Shown: piece after piece, positions 1-5,553 of the stretch
Layout: the number at the start of each line of letters is the position of its first letter
Position numbering within the stretch: the stretch's first letter is position 1
NCBI GenBank assembly: GCA_007570945.1
Contig: RKSH01000179.1
Coordinates: forward strand, 1-5,553
Length of the DNA: 5,553 nucleotides
Source of the DNA: Gammaproteobacteria bacterium
GTDB taxonomy: Bacteria > Pseudomonadota > Gammaproteobacteria > Arenicellales > Spongiicolonaceae
Direction of reading: 5' to 3'
Notes under the pieces: generated by a model
Seen by the model: the letters and a program-made list of their open reading frames with translations, nothing else
Databases searched by the model: none
What the model was told of the DNA's origin: nothing
Position numbers and translations under genes: made by a program

Positions 1-74
1 AAATCATCGACGCCGTGCGCGATTTGGAATCGGTGCCCGACATGCGCCAGGTGTGCGCGTTGTTGGCGGCATGA
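1..74 (+). CDS. C-terminal end of an unidentified upstream gene (partial)
   Basis: Reading from base 3, an open frame gives a helical-looking C-terminus that begins IIDAVRDLESVPDMRQV and ends in CALLAA before TGA at 72-74. The stop overlaps the ATG at 71 of the next gene in an ATGA arrangement, typical of translationally coupled operon partners. Only 23 residues are visible and I do not recognise the family. It most likely belongs to the same operon as the SDR-like gene, so its identity would be the best clue to that gene's pathway. Confidence 0.6.
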   Translation, partial: IIDAVRDLESVPDMRQVCALLAA

Positions 75-844
75 GCGGCGCGGCGGATGCGCCCGGCAGG
101 CCTCTCGCCGGGCGCACCGCATTGGTCACCGGCGGCGGCAAAAACATCGGCCGCGCCATTGCCATAGGCCTGGCCGCCGCCGGCGCGGATGTGGCGGTGC
201 TCGGCAAAAGCGACCGGCAGGCGGTGCAACAGACCGCCGGGGACATTCGCCGCGCGGGCCGGAAATCATTTGCCGTTTTGGCCGATATTGCCGATGAGCA
301 AAGCGTGGCGGCGGCGGTGCGCGATATCGCCGCTGAGTTGGGCGGCCCGACGATATTGGTCAATAACGCCGCGGTGCGCCGGCAGACCGCGTTTGCCGAC
401 ATGACCTTTGCCGAATGGCGCGCGATTACCGGGGTGATTTTAGACGGCGCGTTTTTGTGCGCGCGGGCGGTGGCGCCGTTTATGACAGCGGCCGGCGGCG
501 GCGCCATTGTCAACCTAGGCGGGCTGAGCGCTTTTAGCGGCGCCCGCGGACGGGCGCATGTGATTTCGGCAAAGATGGGGCTGGTGGGATTAACCCGCGC
601 GCTGGCGGTGGATTTGGGCGGTGCGGGGGTGCGGGTCAATTGCATTGCCCCGGGCAAAATCGCCACCCGGCGCGGCCCATCCGCCGGTGCGCCGCCGGCG
701 CATGCGGGCGCCGACCATCCCCTCATCGGTGAATCCGGCGAGCCGTGCGACGTTGCGTCGCTGGCGGTGTTCTTGGCCGCACCCGGGGCCAAATACATCA
801 CCGGGCAGACTTTTCATGTGAACGGCGGCCTGTTCCTTGGTTAG
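71..844 (+). CDS. SDR-family (short-chain dehydrogenase/reductase) protein with atypical active site
   Basis: The 257-residue product has the length and Rossmann architecture of a classical cytosolic SDR. Visible motifs are the nucleotide-binding TGGGKNIGRA (residues 20-29), the acidic DI after beta-4 (72-73), NNAA (98-101), the post-catalytic RVNCIAPG (188-195) and the C-terminal YITGQTFHVNGG. NAD(P) binding is therefore likely. The catalytic tetrad is not standard: the helix-4 Asn position reads Ile123 (VILDGAF), the Ser position reads Gly151 (VNLGG), and the Tyr of YxxxK reads Val164 (VISAK). Only Lys168 remains. It may be a divergent SDR subclass with a different mechanism or a binding role; substrate and pathway are unknown. 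I chose ATG 71 because it overlaps the upstream stop. An in-frame GTG at 53 would add six residues. No clear Shine-Dalgarno is seen, consistent with coupling. Codons such as TTG, TTT and ATT are commoner here than in the ribosomal genes downstream. Confidence 0.9.
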   Translation: MSGAADAPGRPLAGRTALVTGGGKNIGRAIAIGLAAAGADVAVLGKSDRQAVQQTAGDIRRAGRKSFAVLADIADEQSVAAAVRDIAAELGGPTILVNNAAVRRQTAFADMTFAEWRAITGVILDGAFLCARAVAPFMTAAGGGAIVNLGGLSAFSGARGRAHVISAKMGLVGLTRALAVDLGGAGVRVNCIAPGKIATRRGPSAGAPPAHAGADHPLIGESGEPCDVASLAVFLAAPGAKYITGQTFHVNGGLFLG

Positions 845-896
845 CGCAAGCCCACACCGCCGCTTGGGGGCTAAAACCCCGCCCGAATCGCCCTTG

Positions 897-914
897 AAAA
901 AAAATTCAATTTTT
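897..914 (+). promoter_or_regulatory. AT-rich UP-like element with perfect palindrome
   Basis: An A-tract (897-904) runs into a perfect palindrome, AAAAATT-C-AATTTTT (900-914), just upstream of the -35 hexamer, and TAAA follows at 921-924. In a GC-rich window this position and composition match an UP element contacted by the RNA polymerase alpha C-terminal domain at stable-RNA promoters. The one-base centre rules out a normal RNA hairpin, so a terminator is unlikely. Its function is inferred from position and composition only. Confidence 0.55.
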
Positions 915-927
915 CGCATTTAAAGCA

Positions 928-956
928 TTGACACCCCCTTGCAATGGTAAGATAAT
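928..956 (+). promoter_or_regulatory. Strong sigma70-type promoter for the tRNA-tuf operon
   Basis: A perfect -35 TTGACA (928-933) is followed by exactly 17 bp and a near-consensus -10 GATAAT (951-956). The bases after the -10 are GC-rich (CGCGCC, 957-962), the kind of discriminator associated with stringent (ppGpp/DksA) control of stable-RNA promoters. Transcription should start near 962-965, only a few bases before the mature 5' end of tRNA-Tyr at 971. In E. coli the equivalent operon starts with an additional tRNA-Thr(UGU); none is seen here. Confidence 0.88.
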
Positions 957-970
957 CGCGCCCCTTGTCG

Positions 971-1055
971 GGAGGGGTTCCCGAGCGGTCAAAGGGGGCA
1001 GACTGTAAATCTGCTGGCGACGCCTTCGCAGGTTCGAATCCTGCCCCCTCCACCA
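971..1055 (+). tRNA. tRNA-Tyr (anticodon GTA)
   Basis: The acceptor arm GGAGGGG (971-977) pairs fully with CCCCTCC (1045-1051), followed by discriminator A and an encoded CCA. The anticodon stem is 998-1002 with 1010-1014, and the loop carries GTA at 1005-1007. The T arm is GCAGG-TTCGAAT-CCTGC (1028-1044). A long variable arm (1015-1027) with a GGC/GCC stem marks it as class II, as bacterial tRNA-Tyr is. It is the first gene of the transcript. Confidence 0.97.
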
Positions 1056-1066
1056 GGCCGAAAATA

Positions 1067-1088
1067 GCTCGAAAACGGCTCGAAAACG
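1067..1088 (+). repeat. Two-copy 11-bp tandem repeat in tRNA-Tyr/tRNA-Gly spacer
   Basis: GCTCGAAAACG occurs twice with no gap (1067-1077 and 1078-1088). The preceding 11 bp (1056-1066), starting right after the CCA of tRNA-Tyr, match it at 7 of 11 positions and could be a decayed third copy. The repeat fills much of the 58-bp spacer. The likely origin is replication slippage; a role in transcript processing is possible but unsupported. Confidence 0.85.
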
Positions 1089-1113
1089 GTCCGAGGGCAA
1101 CGCTCAGGCGGTG

Positions 1114-1187
1114 GCGGGTGTAGTTCAACGGTAGAACTTCAGCCTTCCAAGCTGATAACGTGGGTTCGACTCCCATCACCCGCTCCA
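1114..1187 (+). tRNA. tRNA-Gly (anticodon TCC)
   Basis: The acceptor GCGGGTG (1114-1120) pairs fully with CACCCGC (1177-1183), followed by discriminator T and encoded CCA. The anticodon stem TCAGC/GCTGA encloses a loop with TCC at 1146-1148, reading GGA and GGG codons. The T arm is 1160-1176 with a TTCGACT loop. The length of 74 nt with CCA is normal for tRNA-Gly. It occupies the glyT position of the E. coli tufB operon. Confidence 0.97.
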
Positions 1188-1199
1188 AACATTGACCGG

Positions 1200-1217
1200 C
1201 GCCAGCCGGCGCTGGCG
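1200..1217 (+). other. GC-rich hairpin in tRNA-Gly/tRNA-Thr spacer
   Basis: CGCCAGC (1200-1206) and GCTGGCG (1211-1217) are perfect inverted repeats separated by CGGC, giving a 7-bp stem with a 4-nt loop 13 nt after the tRNA-Gly CCA. No T-run follows, so it is not an intrinsic terminator. It could shape precursor processing, but that is inference. Confidence 0.6.
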
Positions 1218-1240
1218 GCGAGGGTGAAGGCGAGGGTGAA
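1217..1240 (+). repeat. Two-copy 12-bp tandem repeat in tRNA-Gly/tRNA-Thr spacer
   Basis: GGCGAGGGTGAA is present twice in perfect tandem (1217-1228 and 1229-1240), starting at the last base of the hairpin. Its sequence is unrelated to the 11-bp repeat in the previous spacer. The simplest explanation is a recent slippage duplication. Confidence 0.85.
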
Positions 1241-1255
1241 AGGTCCGGCCGCACC

Positions 1256-1331
<76 letters not shown>

Positions 1332-1335
1332 CCGT

Positions 1336-1396
1336 CAAGGCGCAACCAGAACACAACGAAGCACACACCACAAACCAAGGCAAGAACACGAGGAGG
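1336..1396 (+). promoter_or_regulatory. T-free A/C-rich 5' leader and Shine-Dalgarno of tuf
   Basis: These 61 bases between tRNA-Thr and tuf contain no T at all (28 A, 19 C, 14 G), so the RNA should be almost unstructured. The tract ends in AGGAGG (1391-1396), a full Shine-Dalgarno 7 nt before GTG 1404. This fixes the tuf start and fits very efficient initiation. No promoter is visible in it, so tuf depends on the tRNA promoter. Confidence 0.75.
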
Positions 1397-1403
1397 TAGC
1401 ACC

Positions 1404-2594
<1,191 letters not shown>

Positions 2595-2604
2595 CCGTGC
2601 CGAC

Positions 2605-2680
2605 AGGCCAGTAGCTCAATTGGCAGAGCGGCGGTCTCCAAAACCGCAGGTTGGGGGTTCGATTCCCTCCTGGCCTGCCA
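2605..2680 (+). tRNA. tRNA-Trp (anticodon CCA)
   Basis: The acceptor AGGCCAG (2605-2611) pairs fully with CTGGCCT (2670-2676), followed by discriminator G and encoded CCA. The anticodon stem GCGGT/ACCGC surrounds a loop with CCA at 2638-2640. The T arm is 2653-2669 with loop TTCGATT. It lies 10 nt after tuf and 51 nt before secE, so it must be cut from the mRNA. E. coli lacks this tRNA here, but many other Gammaproteobacteria and Betaproteobacteria have it. Confidence 0.97.
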
Positions 2681-2719
2681 CAACGACACGGCCACATGGG
2701 GCGAACACGGGTGCATCCC

Positions 2720-2725
2720 GGAGGA
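2720..2725 (+). promoter_or_regulatory. Shine-Dalgarno deciding the secE start
   Basis: GGAGGA ends 6 nt before GTG 2732. Two other in-frame starts upstream, ATG 2696 and GTG 2711, have no comparable site and would add 12 and 7 residues not expected in SecE. GTG 2732 is therefore preferred. Confidence 0.75.
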
Positions 2726-2731
2726 TTCTCG

Positions 2732-3088
2732 GTGCTGGACAAAATTAAACTGACGGCGGCGGTCGCGTTTGCGGTCGGCGGCGTCGCCTTGTTCTACCTG
2801 CTGCAGGACGAGTCGCTGCTGCTGCGCGTGGGCGCGGTGGTGGTGGCGGTGCTGCTCGGCGCGGCCACCGCGCTGACCTCCAGCCAAGGCCGCGCCGCGC
2901 TGGAATTCGCCCGCGGCGCCGACATTGAGCGGCGCAAAGTGGTGTGGCCCGGCAACCGCGAGACCATGCAGGTCACCCTGTGGGTGATTTTTCTGGTGGT
3001 GGTGGTGGGGCTTTACCTGTGGATTCTGGACTCGGTTTCGTTCTGGATTGTCTACGACCTGCTCATCGGCGTGGACGGCGGCGCCTGA
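2732..3088 (+). CDS. secE: Preprotein translocase subunit SecE
   Basis: SecE is the small essential inner-membrane subunit that clamps SecY in the SecYEG protein-export channel. The 118-residue product has the three-helix layout of proteobacterial SecE: hydrophobic segments at about 7-24, 29-48 and 82-111. The conserved amphipathic region before the third helix, ERRKVVWPGNRETMQVTL (66-83), contains the family signature RKVVWP. Its length is slightly below the 127 residues of the E. coli protein. The start GTG 2732 is supported by a Shine-Dalgarno. nusG begins 16 nt after the stop, the usual secE-nusG pair. The gene follows tRNA-Trp with no promoter visible in the 51-nt gap. Confidence 0.96.
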   Translation: MLDKIKLTAAVAFAVGGVALFYLLQDESLLLRVGAVVVAVLLGAATALTSSQGRAALEFARGADIERRKVVWPGNRETMQVTLWVIFLVVVVGLYLWILDSVSFWIVYDLLIGVDGGA

Positions 3089-3104
3089 GGGGAGGGTGAC
3101 GGTG

Positions 3105-3680
3105 ATGACGGCGGCGGTTGGCACGGCTGAACAGGGCGCGGCGCGCAACAAGCGCTGGTACATCCTGCACGTCCACTCCAGCGCGGAGAAAAAGGTCAGC
3201 GACCTGTTGCGCGAGCAGATTAAGAACAAGGGCATGCAGGAATTCTTCGGCGACGAAATCCTGGTGCCCACCGAGAACGTGGTGGAGCTCAAGGGCGGCC
3301 AGAAGAAGACCACCAAGCGCAAGTTCTTCCCCGGCTATGTGCTGGTGCAGATGGAGATGAACGACGACACCTGGCATCTGGTCAAGAGCGTGCCCAAGGT
3401 GTCCGGCTTTGTCGGCGGCAACGGCGCGCGCCCGACGCCCATCAGCGACAAGGAGGTGGACGACATCAAGCGCCAGATGCAGGACAGCGGCGACAAGCCC
3501 AAGCCCAAGTTTTTGTTCCAGCCCGGCGAGATGGTGCGGGTCATTGACGGGCCCTTTCAGGATTTCAACGGCACCGTGGAGGATGTCAACTTCGAGAAGG
3601 CGAAGTTGCGCGTGGCGGTGTCCATTTTCGGCCGCTCCACGCCGCTGGAACTGGAGTTCAGCCAGGTGGAGAAAGGCTGA
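3105..3680 (+). CDS. nusG: Transcription termination/antitermination factor NusG
   Basis: NusG binds the RNA polymerase clamp through its NGN domain and contacts Rho or ribosomal S10 through its KOW domain, so it affects elongation, termination and transcription-translation coupling. The 191-residue product shows NGN from RWYILHV (17-23) through KFFPGYVLVQM (73-83) to about 128, then KOW from FQPGEMVRV (138-146) with GPFQDFNGTV, ending SQVEKG. It is about ten residues longer than E. coli NusG because of an Ala/Gly-rich N-terminus before RWY. ATG 3105 is preferred, with GGAGG at 3091-3095; an adjacent in-frame GTG at 3102 also fits the spacing. It sits 16 nt after secE and 12 nt before rplK. 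Confidence 0.97.
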   Translation: MTAAVGTAEQGAARNKRWYILHVHSSAEKKVSDLLREQIKNKGMQEFFGDEILVPTENVVELKGGQKKTTKRKFFPGYVLVQMEMNDDTWHLVKSVPKVSGFVGGNGARPTPISDKEVDDIKRQMQDSGDKPKPKFLFQPGEMVRVIDGPFQDFNGTVEDVNFEKAKLRVAVSIFGRSTPLELEFSQVEKG

Positions 3681-3692
3681 GCGCGCGATACC

Positions 3693-4145
3693 ATGGCCAA
3701 ACCGTCATCCAAAAGAAAAAGGGTGGAGTCCTATATCCGCCTGCAAATCCCGGCCGGCGACGCCAAGCCCAGCCCGCCGGTGGGCCCGGCCCTGGGCCAG
3801 CACGGCCTCAACATCATGGAGTTCTGCAATGCCTTCAACGAGCAGACCCGCGACATGGAGCAGGGCATCCCGGTGCCGGTGGTCATCAGCGTCTACTCCG
3901 ACAAGAGTTTCACTTTCATCCGCAAGACGCCGCCGGCCGCGGTGCTGCTGAAAAAGGCGCTGGGCATCGCCAAGGGCAGCGGCGTCCCCAACCGCAACAA
4001 GGTGGGCAAGGTGACGCGGCAGCAGTTGGAGGCCATCGCCGAGCAGAAGATGGCCGACTTGAACGCCTACGACCGCGACCACGCCGTCCGCATTATCGCC
4101 GGCAGTGCGCGCAGCATGGGCATTGAGGTGGAGGAGTTGCAATGA
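3693..4145 (+). CDS. rplK: 50S ribosomal protein L11 (uL11)
   Basis: L11 forms the base of the GTPase-associated stalk on 23S rRNA and takes part in elongation-factor turnover and RelA signalling. The product has 150 residues against about 142 usually. The N-terminal domain shows PPVGPALGQHGLNI (28-41) and the rRNA-binding C-terminal domain begins around PPAAVLLKKALG. The N-terminus MAKPSSKRKRVESYI is about six residues longer and more basic than the usual MAKKVQAYV type. The position of the E. coli trimethyl-lysine Lys39 (FCKAFN) is Asn46 here (FCNAFN). There is no good Shine-Dalgarno before ATG 3693, and nusG ends only 12 nt upstream, so translation may be coupled to nusG. The alternative GTG 3723 would remove the conserved MAK start. 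Confidence 0.96.
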   Translation: MAKPSSKRKRVESYIRLQIPAGDAKPSPPVGPALGQHGLNIMEFCNAFNEQTRDMEQGIPVPVVISVYSDKSFTFIRKTPPAAVLLKKALGIAKGSGVPNRNKVGKVTRQQLEAIAEQKMADLNAYDRDHAVRIIAGSARSMGIEVEELQ

Positions 4146-4831
4146 ACAGGGGCCGGCGATTCAAAACCACCGCGGCCAAGGTGGAAAGCCGCGTCTACCC
4201 GGTGGACGAGGCCATGGCGGTGGTCAAACAAACCGCGTCGGTGAAGTTCGACGAGAGCATCGACGTGGCGGTGAACCTCGGCGTGAACGCGCGCAAGTCG
4301 GACCAGAATGTGCGCGGCGCCACGGTGATGCCGCGCGGCACCGGGCGCACCATGCGCGTTGCGGTGTTCGCCGACGGCGCCGCCGCCGATGCCGCGCGCG
4401 AGGCCGGCGCCGATGTGGTGGGCCTGGACGACCTCGCCGAGACGGTCAAAAAAGGCGAGATTAATTTTGACGTCGCCATCGCCACCCCCGACAGCATGCG
4501 GGTGGTCGGGCGCCTCGGCCAAATCCTCGGCCCGCGCGGCCTGATGCCCAATCCCAAGGTTGGCACCGTCACCAACGACGTCGCCAAAGCGGTGGCCAAC
4601 GCCCGCGGCGGCCAGGTGCAGTACCGCATCGACAAAGCCGGCATCATCCACTGCCCCATCGGCAAGGCCTCTTTTGACGCCGCGGCTTTAAAGGAAAATC
4701 TGGAGGCGCTGTTAGCCGACCTGGTCAAGGCCAAACCGGCCGGCGCCCGCGGCCAGTACATCAAGCGCCTCAGCGTGAGCGCCACCATGGGGCCGGCGGT
4801 GCGGGTGGACCGCGCCTCGCTTAATTTGTAA
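4142..4831 (+). CDS. rplA: 50S ribosomal protein L1 (uL1)
   Basis: L1 binds helix 76-78 of 23S rRNA to form the mobile L1 stalk that handles deacylated E-site tRNA. In many bacteria it also represses its own mRNA. The 229-residue product is full length, with ESIDVAVNLGVNARKSDQNV (38-57), the GLMPNPKVGTV signature (133-143) and the RNA-contact triad Thr215-Met216-Gly217 near the C-terminus. The start overlaps the rplK stop (ATGA) and has GGAGG at 4130-4134, 7 nt upstream. rplJ starts 6 nt after its stop, so the two are almost certainly co-transcribed. Confidence 0.97.
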   Translation: MNRGRRFKTTAAKVESRVYPVDEAMAVVKQTASVKFDESIDVAVNLGVNARKSDQNVRGATVMPRGTGRTMRVAVFADGAAADAAREAGADVVGLDDLAETVKKGEINFDVAIATPDSMRVVGRLGQILGPRGLMPNPKVGTVTNDVAKAVANARGGQVQYRIDKAGIIHCPIGKASFDAAALKENLEALLADLVKAKPAGARGQYIKRLSVSATMGPAVRVDRASLNL

Positions 4832-4837
4832 ACCGCC

Positions 4838-5512
4838 ATGGCCATCAGTCGCGCGCAAAAAGAAACCGTGGTCGCCGAAGTCAGCGGCGATTTGGAGCGT
4901 CTGGACGCCGCCGGCGCCGCGGTGTTGGCCGAGTTTCGCGGCCTGTCGGTGGCGCAGATGACCGTCCTGCGCCGCGCGGCGCGCAACGAGGGCGTCAAGT
5001 TGCGCGTGGTCAAGAACACCCTCACCCGGCGCATCGTCACCCAGGCCGCCGCCGGCAAATTCGCCGCGCTGGGCGAGCATGTGGACGGTCCCCTGGCGCT
5101 GGCCAGCGCGGCCGATGCGGTGGCGGTGGCCAGGGTGCTGAACGAGTTCGCCAAGGGCCACGACCGCCTGCGCATCAAAGCCGGGGTGATGGACGGCCGC
5201 CTGCTGGACGCCGCCGCCATCAAGGCGCTGGCCGCGCTGCCGTCGCGGGAGCAACTGCTGGCCGCCCTGCTCGGCGTGATGCGCTCGCCGCTGCAGAAGT
5301 TTGTCGGCACCCTGCAAGCGGTGCCGCTCAAGGCGGTGCGCACCCTGGCCGCTGTCCGCGATGCCAAGGATGGCGGGTCCACCGTTAAAGACGGTGAGTC
5401 CACGGTTAAAAATACCGGGTCCACCGTGGAAGACGGTGACCCAGCCTCCGCCGATGGTGGCCGCGGGGCCGAAAACGGCGCCCCGGCGGCCGCCGGCGGC
5501 AAGAACACTTAA
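4838..5512 (+). CDS. rplJ: 50S ribosomal protein L10 (uL10) with long repeat-containing C-terminal tail
   Basis: L10 anchors the L12 dimers to the ribosomal stalk that recruits GTPase factors. Residues 1 to about 177 match the family: VLAEFRGLSVAQMTVLRR (29-46), VKLRVVKNTL (53-62), GPLALAS (84-90) and the C-terminal region EQLLAALLGVMRSPLQKFVG that precedes the L12-binding helix. E. coli L10 has about 165 residues, but this product has 224. The extra 47 residues (178-224) begin with heptads DGGSTVK, DGESTVK and NTGSTVE and continue as an acidic, Gly/Ala-rich stretch ending GGKNT. The tail looks disordered. It is in frame and ends normally 23 nt before rplL, so a frameshift is not needed to explain it. 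There is no Shine-Dalgarno before ATG 4838, which lies 6 nt after rplA, suggesting coupling to rplA. Confidence 0.95.
   Translation: MAISRAQKETVVAEVSGDLERLDAAGAAVLAEFRGLSVAQMTVLRRAARNEGVKLRVVKNTLTRRIVTQAAAGKFAALGEHVDGPLALASAADAVAVARVLNEFAKGHDRLRIKAGVMDGRLLDAAAIKALAALPSREQLLAALLGVMRSPLQKFVGTLQAVPLKAVRTLAAVRDAKDGGSTVKDGESTVKNTGSTVEDGDPASADGGRGAENGAPAAAGGKNT
5369..5440 (+). repeat. 21-bp in-frame tandem repeat in rplJ
   Basis: Three 21-bp units (5369-5389, 5390-5410, 5411-5431) and a 9-bp partial unit (5432-5440) encode DGGSTVK, DGESTVK, NTGSTVE and DGD. The shared core is TCCACSGTKRAA, with most drift at the start of each unit. The unit length is a multiple of three, so copy-number change keeps the frame. 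This marks the start of the unusual L10 tail. Confidence 0.9.
5417..5442 (+). other. Hairpin inside the rplJ 3' region
   Basis: GGGTCCACCGT (5417-5427) pairs with ACGGTGACCC (5433-5442) with C5422 bulged and a GGAAG loop, giving 10 pairs. A smaller related hairpin lies at 5380-5396 (CACCGT/ACGGTG, loop TAAAG). No T-run follows either, so they are not intrinsic terminators. They may be a by-product of the repeat. Confidence 0.5.
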
Positions 5513-5535
5513 ACATTCCCCCGAGGAGAAAAACC

Positions 5536-5553
5536 ATGTCCCTATCCAAAGAA
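5536..5553 (+). CDS. rplL: 50S ribosomal protein L7/L12, first six codons (partial)
   Basis: ATG 5536 begins MSLSKE, a typical start of bacterial L7/L12, and runs off the window. GAGGAG (5523-5528) stands 7 nt upstream, a strong Shine-Dalgarno. L12 is present in several copies per ribosome, so a stronger initiation site than that of rplJ is expected. The assignment rests on six residues plus invariant gene order after rplJ. Confidence 0.9.

Noticed and set aside
847..880. Possible terminator after the SDR gene (CAAGC/GCTTG and GGGG/CCCC stems)
   Set aside because: The stems are only 5 and 4 bp and no T-run follows directly; the later T5 belongs to the AT palindrome about 30 nt downstream.
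1192..1215. TTGACC in the Gly-Thr spacer as a second promoter
   Set aside because: No -10-like hexamer occurs at 16-18 bp; that position is GC-rich hairpin sequence.
4195..5508. Minus-strand open frame of 437 codons opposite rplA and rplJ
   Set aside because: It is a GC-rich shadow frame spanning two certain genes and their junction, with low-complexity Ala/Ser/Arg composition.

Overview
The window is GC-rich and gene-dense, and every gene lies on the + strand. The order tRNA-Tyr, tRNA-Gly, tRNA-Thr, tuf, tRNA-Trp, secE, nusG, rplK, rplA, rplJ, rplL is the classical tufB/secE-nusG/L11-L1-L10-L12 block of Gammaproteobacteria and Betaproteobacteria. All four tRNA genes encode their own CCA end, which fits that assignment. 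I cannot name a genus. No mobile element, CRISPR array, toxin or defence gene is visible, and I do not see a previously undescribed system. The window is core translation and transcription machinery with several local peculiarities.

Layout. Positions 1-74 hold the tail of an unidentified gene whose stop overlaps (ATGA) the start of a short-chain dehydrogenase/reductase-like protein (71-844). Three of the four classical catalytic residues of that protein appear to be replaced. Positions 845-970 carry no gene but contain an excellent sigma70-type promoter (TTGACA, 17 bp, GATAAT) with an AT-rich palindromic upstream element and a GC-rich start region, typical of stable-RNA promoters. Three tRNA genes follow (971-1331), separated by spacers that each contain a perfect two-copy tandem repeat. 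A 61-nt T-free leader then precedes tuf (1404-2594). tRNA-Trp follows 10 nt after tuf, and then secE, nusG, rplK, rplA, rplJ and the first six codons of rplL are packed with gaps of 52 nt or less.

How the genes work together. EF-Tu delivers aminoacyl-tRNAs, including the four encoded here, to the ribosome. SecE is the essential small subunit of the SecYEG translocon. NusG links RNA polymerase to Rho and to the ribosome. L11, L1, L10 and L12 build the L1 stalk and the GTPase-associated stalk on which EF-Tu acts. No terminator or second promoter was recognised between 971 and the window end, so the promoter near 928-956 may drive the whole block. The most unusual points are a repeat-containing C-terminal tail on L10, the absence of space for the usual L1 and L10 autoregulatory leaders, an L11 with Asn at the usual trimethyl-lysine position, the degenerate active site of the SDR protein, and the short tandem duplications.
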